A stretch of 64,000 bases of DNA from Armillaria gallica (taxonomy: Eukaryota > Basidiomycota > Agaricomycetes > Agaricales > Physalacriaceae): the NCBI GenBank assembly GCA_037576215.1, contig JBANDB010000003.1, forward strand, positions 3,348,001 to 3,412,000, written 5' to 3'. Both the position numbers and the translations under genes were made by a program. Below the pieces are notes generated by a model. It did no database searches and was not told where the DNA came from. It saw only the letters and a list, made by a program, of their open reading frames with translations. Positions 22,769 through 34,087 of the stretch are shown one piece after another. Within the stretch, counting starts at the first letter, position 1, and the number at the start of each line of letters is the position of its first letter.

Positions 22769-22944
22769 TGTCCGCCAAGGTTTTGGTTTCGTATTGAATT
22801 CCAGTTGTTACCCTTCAGTATATCTTTCATCACGAATCTACAGGGAGCGAGAGAAACGGCGGAACGGATAGAAACATGTAAGAGTATTGGTGTAGTTGCG
22901 TATCTACTAGGACATAGAACAAGTTTTATCGGAATACAATAGCG

Positions 22945-24942
22945 TTATGACAATGTCCGAGGCGAAAGTGCGACAACCAAAGCGCGATTCCAGCCCTCTA
23001 TGACATTCTGCCAACGTCCGAACTTGTGCTCCCGACCCATACCAGCGATTAGCAAATACCGACCGACATCCTTCCGCTTTGTCGCGCCGTCATTACCCTC
23101 TTTCGTCCATGCGGCCGCATCGAAGAAGCTTTTTGGGGGAGACACGAACTGCAAAGAGTTGACAACGCCAAGCGCGGGTATCGTGCCCACTAGGGAAAAG
23201 GACTTCAATTTGGAGTCGAGCTTCCATAACCGTATGTCACCCTCCCATGAACCTGAAGGAGGAAATGTGAGTGTCGCGAAGACTATGAGATTCAAAGACA
23301 CCGACCAGATGCGAACAAATCTGAATATCGAAGACTGGCCAGGGCTGTTACCCACCGGGGTGTTTTGATAACGCCCTCGGTTTCGGAGGAAACTTCGTTG
23401 AAGCCGTGACTTAAAGGTTGAGTGAACACCGGCTTCTTTTTCTGTGTCATCCATAGACATATGGATCTAACGACAAGTAATGAGATTTGATTTCGCGAAA
23501 AGAAAGATAGTAAAGACGCACCCACTGTCCCCACCACTAACGAACATGGATTCGTCAATCATCGCGACACATTCAAGGCGCCCCTCAACGAACTTCATCG
23601 TAACGTCCCGTTTGGCTTCAGGCTCGCCGTCTTCCTGGTCAGCAAGACCACCTTCCAAAACATCTCGCACACGACTACGTCCTCCGCCTCGAAATACAAG
23701 CTGCGTCTCTTCCACTATTTTCCAATACCGCGCCGTCTTGTCTCGCGCGCCCACGCTGACGCATGTCTCCCCTCGCAGGGAGTCGAGAGCAACGACGTGA
23801 TCCTGATGGCCGAAAAGCGTCTCAACATAGCCCATAACTCCGGGGGATAAATCGAATACTTTCAGTGAGCGGTCTAATGAGCCGGAGTATAGTTGATGTG
23901 TGCCCTTACGGAAAGATAATGCCTATGGATAAAGTGGTTAGTCCGAGAAGAAAAAACACAGTTGAGAGGATAAACGTACCGATATTGTATCCTTGTGACA
24001 CATTGGCCCAATGAACCCTCTTATCCACTGTGCATTCTCCGCGTCCCACACTCCAAGTCTACGATCCTTGCCCCCACTTGCGAGGTATTTTCCATCGTCG
24101 CTTAGAGCCAACGCCAAAACCTCATCGGTGTGACCTTTGACCTCCTCCCCACCAGATGCCTGCGCCTTCCCTTTCCCTTTCCCTTTCCCTTTCGCCTGTG
24201 TTCGTATTGAGTGGAATATTGCTGCCTTCTTTCTAGACACTAGGTCCCATTTGGTGATGCTGCCATCCTTTTCTGACGTGAAGAGGTATTGGCCGGATTC
24301 AGCTGCCACAGCACATGTAACGGAAGACTTGGATGTTTTGGTGCGAAATACAATCTTGGGAGATTCAGAAAAGTCAAACTTCGGACAAACACGTTAGTAA
24401 AACGGATGATGTTGTAATACAAAATGCACGAACGGAGTCTGCAATGAAAAGATGTATTTTTCCCGAGTGCTCCAGTACGTCCTGCTTCAGCCTAGCAGAA
24501 ATGAGTTCCCGGTCAATCTCAGCCGCGTCGAATTCACCGTCGGCTGGTCCAAACAGTCAACAATTTACCTCGTAAATTGGGAAATAAACACACCTAGTTT
24601 TAGTCCTTCCTTGACACCGTCGATATACAATTGAGCCAGTCTCAATCGTTTCTCTGCTGGTGTCTCGTCTGGATCCTCTTCCCCACTAATCTCCTCGTCG
24701 TCGCTCGGTACCCTGAGGTCTATGTCATCTATGTCTCCCGCGTCGTCGTCAGTGTGGTCAGAATCCAGCTCCTCGTCGGCTGTCTTCCTCTTCTTCTGGA
24801 CACCATTGGTCTTGGAACCTTGAAATCTAACACCGTTCTGTTGCGCGCCTTTACGCGGAACCTTTTTGGAGCTGCTTGGTCCTGCATCATTTGTACGCTT
24901 CCTTTTCCGAGGTTTGGACGATGTGAAGAAAGAATCAGGCAT
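22945..24942 (-). CDS. RRP9: U3 snoRNP-associated WD40 protein Rrp9
   Basis: The minus-strand exons match the Rrp9/U3-55K family. The N-terminus is basic then acidic (MPDSFFTSSKPRKRKRTNDA; DDIDLRVPSDDEEISGEEDP), followed by the conserved TPAEKRLRLAQLYID helix and ISARLKQDVLEHSGKI. WD40 blades follow: LFTSEKDGSITKWDL, GHTDEVLALALSDDGKYLAS, GGKDRRLGVWDAENAQWIRG, ALSFRKGTHQLYSGSLDRSL, ETLFGHQDHVVALDSL, FASGSWEGDIRLWKLDSKLK. The end is RWQNVIEGWNRALVVALSPR. Rrp9 binds U3 snoRNA in the nucleolus and is needed for early 18S rRNA processing. A Lys-Gly run between two blades is encoded by a hexanucleotide repeat. The gene is divergent from the CaaX-box gene at 25383. Confidence 0.9.
24165..24193. repeat. 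CCCTTT hexanucleotide repeat inside RRP9
   Basis: Four to five tandem CCCTTT units lie within the coding sequence. On the minus strand they read AAAGGG and encode a Lys-Gly-Lys-Gly run in a surface loop between WD40 blades. Length variation in steps of two residues would keep the frame. Confidence 0.75.
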
Positions 24943-25382
24943 GAGATGGACGTTGGACCTCAAAAAAAATTGCTGCACGAATTAGGAAGGAGTTATTATT
25001 TATTTAATTATTTGGTTATTTATTGATAGACTCTTCTCCCACTCTGTCTGAGGCGTGTGAGGGCTGTGCAAGTTCACGATAAGTCTGCTTGTCGTCCAAC
25101 CAGAATCAATCAAAACTGTTCACGAGTCTGCCAAGTTCTGTTCGCTCGCCATAATCATTCTTCCAGCGGCAGTCTCTACCTTCTGCCGGGTGCTGATAAG
25201 TATCGCAACAGCCGCACGCAGTCGCGTAAGAGGCACACAGCACTGCCATCCTACCCCAGTTCAATTTTATCGAACGTGCTGTTTGCTTTTGACGACCACC
25301 ACAGCGAGCGCCGCGAGCAGCAACCAGCAGGGTACGTATCGTTCTCTGCGCCTTAAAAAAAATACCACGATGATCACAGGAA
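24943..25382. promoter_or_regulatory. Divergent promoter of RRP9 and the CaaX gene, with a probable 5'UTR intron
   Basis: A 440-base spacer between divergent start codons. On the plus side a consensus donor (gtacgtatcg, about 25331) and acceptor (atcacag, about 25379) flank a likely 49-base intron in the 5' untranslated region, ending three bases before the ATG at 25383. Confidence 0.5.
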
Positions 25383-26732
25383 ATGGCCCCTTCTCACACC
25401 GTGACATTATCCCCGCCCCAAGGGCGACTAGAGGAGGACTTTGACCTACCGCCATCCTATGAATCCGTGCTGAACGCAGATTTTGGCGAATCACCAGTGC
25501 TCGCATTGGTACAACATCGAGATGCCCCTCTTCCGCCTCTTCCTCCAGCTGAGCCGATCTCATCCGAGCCGGCATTTTCGCCCAGTCCACGCCCGACACT
25601 TCCTCAGCCGACGATGCCGGAACCAATAACTTACCCGCCGAGTCCCCGCCCCCGGCGCGATCGTCGGGCCGGTGTAATCCCGCGGCCTGCCCCGCCAGCA
25701 CACCCACGTCGACGTAGCACACGAAGCCCTCAAGTCCCCGAACCTATTCGCGAGCGACGGCGGAGGCGAAGCGCAAATGCTAATGCCCAACGATCTATCA
25801 CCGAGCCCCTACCCCAGACAGCCCGCCCCGATCCTGGCAGATCCAATACCGTGCCTCGTCGATCGACCTTTGCACCTCATCTTGAGCCCCCTTCACCGCT
25901 TCTGCGTACCTCTACCGAGGTCCTACTTCGTGTCCAGAAACGCCAATCAAGCTTTTTCGCATCCAAGTCCAAAACTGGACGAGAGCTACGCGAGGCAATT
26001 AAGGAGATCATTCCGCAGCTCGTCGAGGGAGAAGAAGGCGTACTACCCGTGTTGGAAGACGCGTGCAAGTGTACCGGAGGTAAACTCGATCTGGGCAGTG
26101 TCTTGCGGGACCGGACTGGAAAGGTACGGGTCGGTAGTCTCAGCAAGAACGCATCGACCATGTCGTTGAAGAGGAACGACGGAAATCGGTGCTTGCTGTT
26201 CGCTGCCGTGAAGAACGTGAGGGGTGACGGGATATTGAGGGCTTTGCTCTCGCATGCAGCCCCCATACCCGCTGTTTCACCCACGATGGAGGATATCAAG
26301 CTCGCTTGTCTCCTTCGTGGCGAAGGCAATGCCTTCTTTCAGAAAATTCGCGGGTGGATAGGGTTCAGGCCACTAGTCAACGTCATCGAAGAAGGTGACG
26401 CCGAAGGGTTCCGAGCTCAGTTTGATTGGGATGGTCGAGAAGTCGAGTTCATCGCCCGAGGCCGGCTTTGGTCTCTCTCATATCAGAGCCAGCCAGCGCA
26501 AAGGGTGGTTCTGTCACTCGTATCGGAATCCGCGCCGACTTGGGTTGATGCTCGACTTGTCACTCCCAAGACAGAAATACTGCTGCGATCAACGACACAG
26601 CTCATCCCTGACCGCCGTGGTCATGGCAAGGATCTTAGTGTTCCATTTACGGGCAAATTTGGCCGAGGGAAATGTTATATTGAAGCGAGACTGGAAAAGC
26701 CTCGGGATGATGGGTGGTGTGTTATATGCTAG
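25383..26732 (+). CDS. Proline/arginine-rich protein with C-terminal CaaX box, unknown function
   Basis: An intronless frame of 449 residues. Residues 1-170 are disordered-looking and rich in Pro, Arg and Ser. They include PPSY in DLPPSYESV, a WW-domain ligand form, and several [14 protein letters not shown] runs. From about 175 to 445 a folded-looking domain follows: [79 protein letters not shown] and [15 protein letters not shown]. The last four residues are CVIC, a CaaX prenylation motif. This predicts farnesyl or geranylgeranyl attachment and membrane association. I do not recognise the central domain. PPxY motifs suggest contact with Nedd4/Rsp5-type ubiquitin ligases, as an inference. 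It is divergent from RRP9. Confidence 0.75.
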   Translation: MAPSHTVTLSPPQGRLEEDFDLPPSYESVLNADFGESPVLALVQHRDAPLPPLPPAEPISSEPAFSPSPRPTLPQPTMPEPITYPPSPRPRRDRRAGVIPRPAPPAHPRRRSTRSPQVPEPIRERRRRRSANANAQRSITEPLPQTARPDPGRSNTVPRRSTFAPHLEPPSPLLRTSTEVLLRVQKRQSSFFASKSKTGRELREAIKEIIPQLVEGEEGVLPVLEDACKCTGGKLDLGSVLRDRTGKVRVGSLSKNASTMSLKRNDGNRCLLFAAVKNVRGDGILRALLSHAAPIPAVSPTMEDIKLACLLRGEGNAFFQKIRGWIGFRPLVNVIEEGDAEGFRAQFDWDGREVEFIARGRLWSLSYQSQPAQRVVLSLVSESAPTWVDARLVTPKTEILLRSTTQLIPDRRGHGKDLSVPFTGKFGRGKCYIEARLEKPRDDGWCVIC

Positions 26733-27176
26733 TCGCGATCGGACTCAATCACAGTGGACACAGTATGCCTGTTACAGATTTGACCGGACTGTTCGTTTTT
26801 AGTTTGTTGTACACCTCCGCGGGTCACAACATGTACACTTGTCCTGACGGAGTCTTTCAAAATTATGGACTAGTAGATCTATTGCGTGTCACATAAGTAC
26901 AAGTGATGATGATGTAGTGCAGATAATTCGAGGATATTCATAAGTGTACATATATCGTTGGTCGTAATAGAGCGCACAGAATTGTATATCTGACGTCTAG
27001 GAAGTATCAGGTAAGGGAATTGGCCATTGACATCCTGTAGTCCGACGGACCGGCACAAAATGGTGTATCTAAGAAGCTTGGGACATGGTACGATGAGACA
27101 TGAGCGGGAGGACACTGTGATAGACCTATACCCAGACGGAATGTAAGGGAATATTTTCAGCTTACTGAAAGAAGAA

Positions 27177-27939
27177 TCACGTACGACGAAGAACGTCGTT
27201 TGTCCCATACAGCCTGGAATAGGACGCCTCTCTAGTCAGTCTGCCATAAGAATCCTCATGCAAGAGCTGGCTCGCCCTCGCTCTCATTATCGCATCCAGC
27301 GCTGGATCTTCGAAAGAACGACCTGACCATGAGTCTTCCAGATCGCTCTCTTGACCTTCTGACCACTCGGGCTGTATCGCGCCATCATTAGCACGACCAA
27401 CGACAGAGTTGCTGAGAAGTTGCTGCCGTCTGCGAGTGGACTTGCGACGATAGACATAATGAGGGTACTTGTGCTTGAACTCCACCTTTAGCTTCTTAGC
27501 CTGGTCTTGATACCATTCTTTGTCGCTCTAAAACAACAAAATATCAACAAAGCTGTTCCAAAGATTGTAAGTAAAATAACTGACAAAAGGCATCGTGGCC
27601 CATTCTTTACTCAAGATCTTGCTGATGTCTCCAGTGCGAAGAGTATGGTTCTCCGCGGAGATTTGTGGGCGCCGCAGGCGGGCAAATATCATGAATGCGT
27701 TCATGGGCCGCTTGGGTGTCCCATCAGCATTGAGAGCTTGAGCTCTCAAGGCTTCACCTGGTACTAAACGTCAGATACCTGTGTTATTACAGACGTGACG
27801 ACGGGGACCTACAGTCAACAAATTCTCCATACACAGGGAACATGCTGGTATGATCGGAACGGTCTGGTGTCAAGGGCGACGTCGGACTCGCGGAAGATCG
27901 CATAGCACCACTGTAGCTAGATTCAATGGTACGGGGCAT
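27177..27939 (-). CDS. HMG-box DNA-binding protein
   Basis: Minus-strand exons encode about 200 residues. The start at 27939 gives MPRTIESSYSGAMRSSASPT, Ser/Pro-rich. After an intron the HMG box begins TPKRPMNAFMIFARLRRPQI, goes on TGDISKILSKEWATMPF and, across another intron, ends KEWYQDQAKKLKVEFKHKYP and HYVYRRKSTRRRQQ. This is the sequence-specific MATA_HMG/SOX type, with the RPMNAF core and a basic tail. The C-terminus is acidic/Ser-rich (SEGQESDLEDSWSGRSF). Such proteins are transcription factors; basidiomycete relatives include pheromone-response and stress regulators. The target is unknown. No homeodomain or pheromone-receptor genes lie nearby, so a mating-type locus is not indicated. 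Confidence 0.82.
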
Positions 27940-29183
27940 TCGAGAAGCAACAATGAATTGGCCGAGGATGATGGAATTGATCGCCAAGAGGAGGGAGGGG
28001 AGGGGACAAGTAGCAGGAGAAGGAATCGTCGCTGTCTTGGCTGATTATTTTCAAGCGAGCTCCCGCTGTAGACAAGAGGCCGTTGTTATGTTGGCGCTGC
28101 TAGATATTCAATCCCTTTGGCCTACACGGAGTAGTCAGGCATGCAGGTGGCAATATGTGTGTGCCAGGGGCGGGGGAGATCCCGAAATATGTACGGCAAT
28201 TGGAGAATTGAGGTCTAGAAGAGGTCGGGCATGGAGGTGAGGCCGGACATATGATCAGCGATACCTCAGGTTAACGTACTAGGCTAGAATCAGAGAGGTT
28301 TGGTATAGGGAAAGTATACTCTCGACTATGTGTCGGCCCATGATAGGTGGCTCATATAAATGATAGGTAGGCGGTGGAATAGTGTGCGCCTTCTTTTTGC
28401 ATCGGGAGACTTCTATAATATACGTCGCAAGACCAGAGTGCCCTCGGAAGCGGTAGTCATCGAGAACACACGCGCCCAACACATTGATTGCCTCCCGTGG
28501 TAGTCACGGAAAAGTGCCGAGCTTGACGTATATGTCGTCACAGGCCACGCAATCTATTTGCCCTGCAAAACGATTCAATTCACTTATGTCACCTTCAGGT
28601 TGGAATGTACTCACATTACTTGGTCTGAATCCAGTCTTAACCAGAGAGAAAAGGTGAAAGGTACGTCGGTATTCTGGTCTTAAGTCACCGACCTGAACCA
28701 CGGTCCCGCTCCAGGCAGGTCCCGCCCCTCGGATATTTGGACTCGGCGTAGAGGTACGCACGACCGACATGCGAACAACTAGACACTATGAGGTCGATGC
28801 TGTCATGAATAAGCGGTCGGACGCTTTGGCTACCGGCGAGCAGGATGCTGCGCGACGATAACAGCGGGAGCACTAGTAATCTGGCACGGTATCGAGCAAA
28901 TATATTTGTTCAACCGTCATATATTGACGGTCGCTTTGTTGGACTCTACAGCGTAGACGTTATAGTTCAGAAAGAGAACAAGTACGTAAAAATGACCTAG
29001 GTAAATAAAGTACTAGTCACAGGTTGAGAAACATCGTAAACAAGAAACAGACCTACAATCGGACTTTTCCGACGGAACTACTTGTGTTGAGGCCATTTGG
29101 ATAAAGATGTACTAAACGAGGCGAAATATGGTAAGGATTTGTAGGGTGGATATTGGCAAAAAGAGGCGTTGAGACGTACTAGA
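27940..29183. other. Spacer with an unrecognised minus-strand frame at 28504-28770
   Basis: Upstream of the HMG gene lies a 1.2-kb stretch. On the minus strand 28770-28504 reads like protein: GTVVQVGDLRPEYRRTFHLF, then SLVKTGFRP and, across a possible intron, QIDCVACDDIYVKLGTFP before a stop. It could be the last part of a small gene or a remnant. I do not recognise it and could not find a convincing 5' end. Nothing else is seen. Confidence 0.25.
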
Positions 29184-30421
29184 TTAAAAATCTTCCCACC
29201 AAAATGACGGCATTTGGCTTTCTTGCGTATGAACCTCAAAGGCCTTCGTGGAAGAGAACTCATTAAAAATTAATCTTAGCTTCTCTTCCCATGCCTCCAG
29301 ATAAGAAGTCCCATCTAGAAGAATTTCCTGAGGTCCTTTCCAAGTGGTCAAGGTGATTCGCAGCTCTCTTAGAGACGCCATACGAGGAGCTGCAGCTATC
29401 CTGTTCATTATCCCCCAAAGTGCCGTCATCCTGGGGTGCTTGATGCCTTCTACTATGAGAAGATGGATATTCTCAATTTGGAAAATGATGTAAAGCTCTG
29501 TGAGAAAAGCATCTCCTTGCATCCTGCTCAGAGCATTCTCCAACCATGCCAAGTCCATGAAGAGATATAATGGGTCGGTATCGACGTGAATCCGGAGGGT
29601 AAGCGACTGAATGTGACTGATGTCCAGACAATTATGAGTGCCCCAGCCTCTCTCTAGACAAGAAATTGTTAGTGGTCGTCGCTACCCTGTGAAAGTCACT
29701 GCTTACGCTCCAGACAAAGATTGACGAAGCACAGTTCTCGAAGCGTGGCGCGAGTAACGTCCATCAGCCTCTGAATGGCATCTTGGGAGATAGATTTTTC
29801 AATGGACAGTTTTCGAAGACCACGAAAGGCTGAAGACGGTATGACAGATAACAAGGCTGACGAGTCGTAGAGACAGAGCTCATCTAGGTGGGATCCTTCA
29901 TGCCGCTCATCAATAGCGTACGAATCGACGGAAACAGAATAAGCAGAGAAACGCTTGATTGTGGGGAACATAGTGAAGATATCGTGGATACCTGGGTCAC
30001 CCTGGAATGCAACATGCCTGAGAACTAGAGTAGTCAAAGACAATGGTGACAGGACATCTAAGACATCTCGTTTGATGGGGACATTGGAGGAGTTGAGATA
30101 CAGCGTGTCAACATTAACGAGGCGACGGAGAGTCTCGAGGCCAGCAGAGGTGAATTTAAAATCAAGATGAAGGTGCAGTGTTTTGACGAGCTTTGGTATC
30201 TTCGTGGACAGGCAACACAAAGCAGTAAAAGCATTGAAGTCCAGGATGTGCTTGATTTTTATGATACGAAACAAATAGACTTGTGCGCGAGAGTGCAATG
30301 ACCTAGAAACGGGTAGAAGGGTAATCAAGATAGCACGATCATCTTGCAGATTGTCAACGATATCATCGACGATTTCTTGTGGTAAATCGAGTAACCCAGC
30401 CAATGCTAAAATTAACATCAA
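29184..30421 (-). CDS. F-box-like/LRR-like protein
   Basis: Two exons on the minus strand, about 380 residues. The N-terminus reads LAGLLDLPQEIVDDIVDNLQ followed by LLPVSRSLHSRAQVYLFR, an F-box-like helix set as used to contact Skp1. Leucine-rich stretches follow (LVNVDTLYLNSSNVPIKRDV, LSLTTLVLRHVAFQGDPGIH, GLRKLSIEKS, LRELCFVNLCLER). After an intron near 29650-29700 come IQSLTLRIHVDTDPLYLF and ASLRELRITLTTWKGPQEIL, and the end is PSFWWEDF. The most N-terminal methionine at 30421 overlaps a possible acceptor site, so an extra upstream exon cannot be excluded. The predicted role is substrate recruitment to an SCF ubiquitin ligase; the target is unknown. Confidence 0.7.
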
Positions 30422-30439
30422 ATCGCCCGTTTGAGAACC

Positions 30440-31613
30440 GTATAATCGAACTCACGGGGATACCTTCTTGAGTGTGATGGTTGTTCCACGCTTAGGTAGT
30501 AGGCCGGCTCATTCCGAGCCAAGTTGGACACCGGTCCCTTCCGGGCCGAATTCGACTTGGCTCGACTTTGCATTTTCCAGGTTCCTTCAAGCTTCAAGGT
30601 TTGTTCCTTCTACTATTATGAAACCGGAACCAATTTCCAGGCGCAGGTTTGTGCGAAATACGGCTGGTACGAGGACGCATCACTTCAAGTTGAACTGACG
30701 ACTTGAGCAGAACACTGGAGTCCATCTGAGGACCATGATGCCTCGTAATTTTCATTCCTCGTTCTATTGAAGCTGTAGCCATGTCTGTGGCATGTGTTTT
30801 AACCGGCGGACCTCTTCAATGAGTTGTTTGTGGTATCTCCTATCCTATGGGCACTGAAGACTGGCAAGGAATGGTCTTCTATCTTTGACCATTTGACTTC
30901 TGAACTTGTGAAAGCTCCAAAGGTTTGAAGCGCTATAATCCAGGTCTTCAAGAGGGTGTTCTTGCAGCTACGTCCCTCAAACCGCCTTATCGGATAAGAA
31001 CTCGCGCAATCATTGCAACACATGGAGAGATCTGATTTCTTGCTCGACGCTTGCACCATTGTATAGTCCTAGGTCTTCGCTTTGATCAGCAGTGGCACCT
31101 CGTGGGGCTTGTCTTACCACGGTCAGTTCGTGCCAAGACATCCCGTACTCTGTCTTTTTAATCGGGGGTAAACAACGGCAGGCTTACGGGTTCCCTTCCC
31201 AAGGGTCGTACTCTCCCATGCATCCTTTCCCTATCATGCCTGAAGCGCGTAATGACAACCGAGACGTGTCTTCCACAAGTACCATTACGAGTCTCGAGGT
31301 CCAATCTATCACAACAACTGTTCCGCAGACTGTGGATGTCTCTGGCTCGATTATTCGAATCGAGTCGGACACAATTTTGAGCTGTCCTTCCCAATCCCAA
31401 CTATCCTCCCCCCTTTCCCCTCTTTCTGCTTCCTCAGTGCTAGCTTCCGCGAACACGGATGCTTCCTTCCAGGGCAAAGGGAAAGACGTTGCCATTGCTA
31501 GTGGGGTCGCGTGCGCTGTAGCTGTTATAGCCATTGTCGTCATCATCTTCGTCATCTTTAGCTACAAGAGGCGAAAGCAACACTACCCATCAGGGTCGCA
31601 TGCTTATTGGTGA
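30440..31613 (+). CDS. Single-pass membrane protein with Ser/Thr-rich stalk (5' exons uncertain)
   Basis: The last exon (from about 31140) encodes YGFPSQGSYSPMHPFPIMPE, a Ser/Thr/Val-rich stalk (STSTITSLEVQSITTTVPQT, SSPLSPLSASSVLASANTDA), then GKDVAIASGVACAVAVIAIV running into VIIFVIFSYKRRKQHYPSGS. This is one transmembrane helix followed by a short basic tail, so an extracellular N-terminal part is expected. Upstream plus-strand text (RAKLDTGPFRAEFDL and FYYYETGTNFQAQVCAKYGW at about 30520-30700) may belong to that ectodomain, but I cannot join the exons, and frames are broken between 30700 and 31090. Many mushroom surface proteins have this design. The function is unknown. The left coordinate is a guess. 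Confidence 0.45.
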
Positions 31614-33915
31614 CCGAAATATTCAAAAAGAAAATGCCGGTAATTATAGTGGTCTTCAAATAAAATAAGCTCTCATCTCTTCGATAGATCAAAACGGAGA
31701 GCATTACTTCGTTTGCGTACAGTCAACATTGTAATGCTTCTTCTGTACTTTCATGCGCCGATAAAGCCCCGCCCCCCATAATCCTGGCGAATCGGTGGCA
31801 TATCCCCCATTTCCCCGCCGATTAGGATTGATCCATCCAGGGTCGGTCTATACTCTGTTAGATGTGGCCTATTGATGGGGCTTTTCCCCATTTCACCCCA
31901 TTTCCTGATTGTAAGGAATCCGATGGATATCAGACATTTTGTCGTCACTCAACTGTCATTGGACCACGGTAAAGAAGCGACAGCGTGTCAGTTGAATAAG
32001 TATCCCGTGGAGGTGGCGAAGCTATGCTGGATTAATCGTATTATTCTGTTGTTTGATACATGGTGTGTTATTCCATCGCACGAAAACACCCCAACCCAGT
32101 CATCTGTTGTTCTATGACCAATGGATTGATGTTTCGTCTGCTAGGCCTCGTACTTGGACTGGAAACTTAGTCTCTAATATTTTATTATTGATTAGCACAG
32201 TCGCCATTTACGTTGCTGCATGGATTGTATGATGAGGGGAACATTTGTCCGAGCCTCCTTGTACACCTGTACATTGCCTGTTCAATCACAATCTACCATT
32301 GGTCAGTCGTCCAACGGATCACCTAACTTCTGTCGTTCCATTCTATGCGAATTGCACATTCTTTGCAAACGCGTTTCTCCCTCACTGGCACTAAGTCGAC
32401 GCTGAGTAAGTATTCTGTGTCTCACTGACGGGCCGCCGCTGTCCGTTTCGAAGAAGCACCACGTGCAACCCCTGATGTCGCATTTTGCCGTCGGCTAGGT
32501 GGAATGGACGCACTCGACTAAGTATGTAACCAACATGCTCGTCCTAATTTCACTCAAGCGCCTCTGAAGCTAGGATAGATGCATACGATAGTGTATTTGA
32601 GTACCCTCTTTGGCTGATCATTTTGATGCACACGTTCAAAAACTCATATTGTAGGTCCGGCATATTTCAGCATCATCCTCCGTGCACTCTCTGAAATTCG
32701 TTTTGATGGCTGCTCTAGTTCACATCTAGGCAACAATCGTTGGCAACTTTCAGGCAGATCATTTCTACCAGTGCTGCGATGTCCTTCGAGCTACCTTGTT
32801 CGAGGCTGCCGTGGATGCTGGTAATAGACACTTTCCAATGGCTCTCAGCTGCCTTACTGGTTCGCCCACCCTCATCCACCAGCCTTCTTTTTTCAGCTGT
32901 ACTTCTACAGTTCGCCTGCGGCCGCGAGTCAACATTCAGTACCTACAGCACGCAGTGAGTAGATGATTTGAACCACCATTAAAACGTGCAAGCCTGGGGA
33001 GCACAACACATTATTGCTGAGATTTCTCATACCCGGTTGACCTCATGCATAAATTTGTTCTACAAGAATTCTTGTGCGACTTTCCGGGCCCCCCAGCTGG
33101 GATATTGCGGGAATTTGTAGAGTAGTAACTACTGTTTGAGCTCCGCGCCGTTCTAACATTTGATAAAGAGCACCACGCTACTTTTCGTGTTTAGGAGTAA
33201 TTCAAGTCGGAAGAAGCATGGGCCACCGGGCCGTACTGATAGAACGGTCCTTGGAGTTTGGAAGACGGCCTAGTGTAGCTGCTCAAATTTTCGGGATTGA
33301 CAATTCGTTGTTTATCTATTACTGAAGCACTTCAAGCACTTCACCTTTACTCTGCTATGTTTAGCAATACTTCTGGTGCTATTCATAATGCTCTTCCGTG
33401 CTATAAATATTAATACGGACAGAGATTATTCTCCTCCGAAAGCTAGGACCAAGAATGCTGGCAGACTCCCGAAACAACCCGATGCGCGCTAGTCGGCAGT
33501 ACAATTTCATCATGAGTCCACTCTCGGTTGCGTGGCTGCATGGTTGTGGAGCTGATTCCTAAAACAAGGTTGGACCCCACAACAATTGGGTTACAATATC
33601 CGGACTGGCTGGTTTTCTGATCGGTTGTCGGTCGCAGAATCGAGATGTGCGTGATATCTGAAAGGTCATCGATAAGTATTTTGAGCCTGAAAGAACTTGA
33701 ATAGTCATTGCATCCAAGAGGAAGGGTGACGTAAAAACTTCTGGGTATGGAAGTCAAGTCCAGTGCACGCTGTATTTCAACGGGCGGAGTGTGGAGAGGT
33801 TCTATTTATGAAGTTACGTTTCGCCAAGGGCGATCAGGAATACTTCTCCGCGTGATGTACCTTGGTGCATCACTAGCTTTAAAGCTTCGGAATTACTAAA
33901 CTGCCTTCATTTTTG
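31614..33915. other. Gene-poor stretch of 2.3 kb
   Basis: No coding frame of convincing composition. Short C-rich direct motifs (CCCCATTTC, at about 31807 and twice near 31887-31902) occur around 31.8-31.9 kb. A short frame at 32740-32958 has hydrophobic text but no neighbours. No terminal repeats or transposase fragments are recognised. The right end serves as the promoter of the sugar transporter. Confidence 0.4.
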
Positions 33916-33923
33916 TATATAAG
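33916..33923 (+). promoter_or_regulatory. TATA box of the MFS transporter gene
   Basis: TATATAAG lies 165 bases before the ATG at 34088, followed by a T/C-rich leader. This fits a strongly regulated transporter promoter. Confidence 0.5.
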
Positions 33924-34087
33924 ACAGGACTCCTTCAAGATGGCTTCTTTGTTTCCCTCCGGTCGCTGTCTGCCTACGCGTGATTTGATCTATCCGCCAA
34001 CGACAGTCCGACTTCCAGCAAGCTTTCCAATTTGAAGCTTGTTCACGACCTGACTTCTCTTACTTATCTTTACGATTGACGCCCGTC

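Noticed and set aside
23000..23835. Plus-strand open frames opposite RRP9
   Set aside because: They overlap recognisable WD40 blades on the minus strand and have no independent support.
27177..27939. HMG-box gene as evidence of a mating-type locus
   Set aside because: No HD1/HD2 homeodomain, pheromone or STE3-type receptor gene, and no MIP-type flank, is present in the window.
31750..31930. C-rich repeated motifs (CCCCATTTC) as a MITE or small transposon
   Set aside because: No terminal inverted repeats or target-site duplication could be found; only two or three short direct matches.
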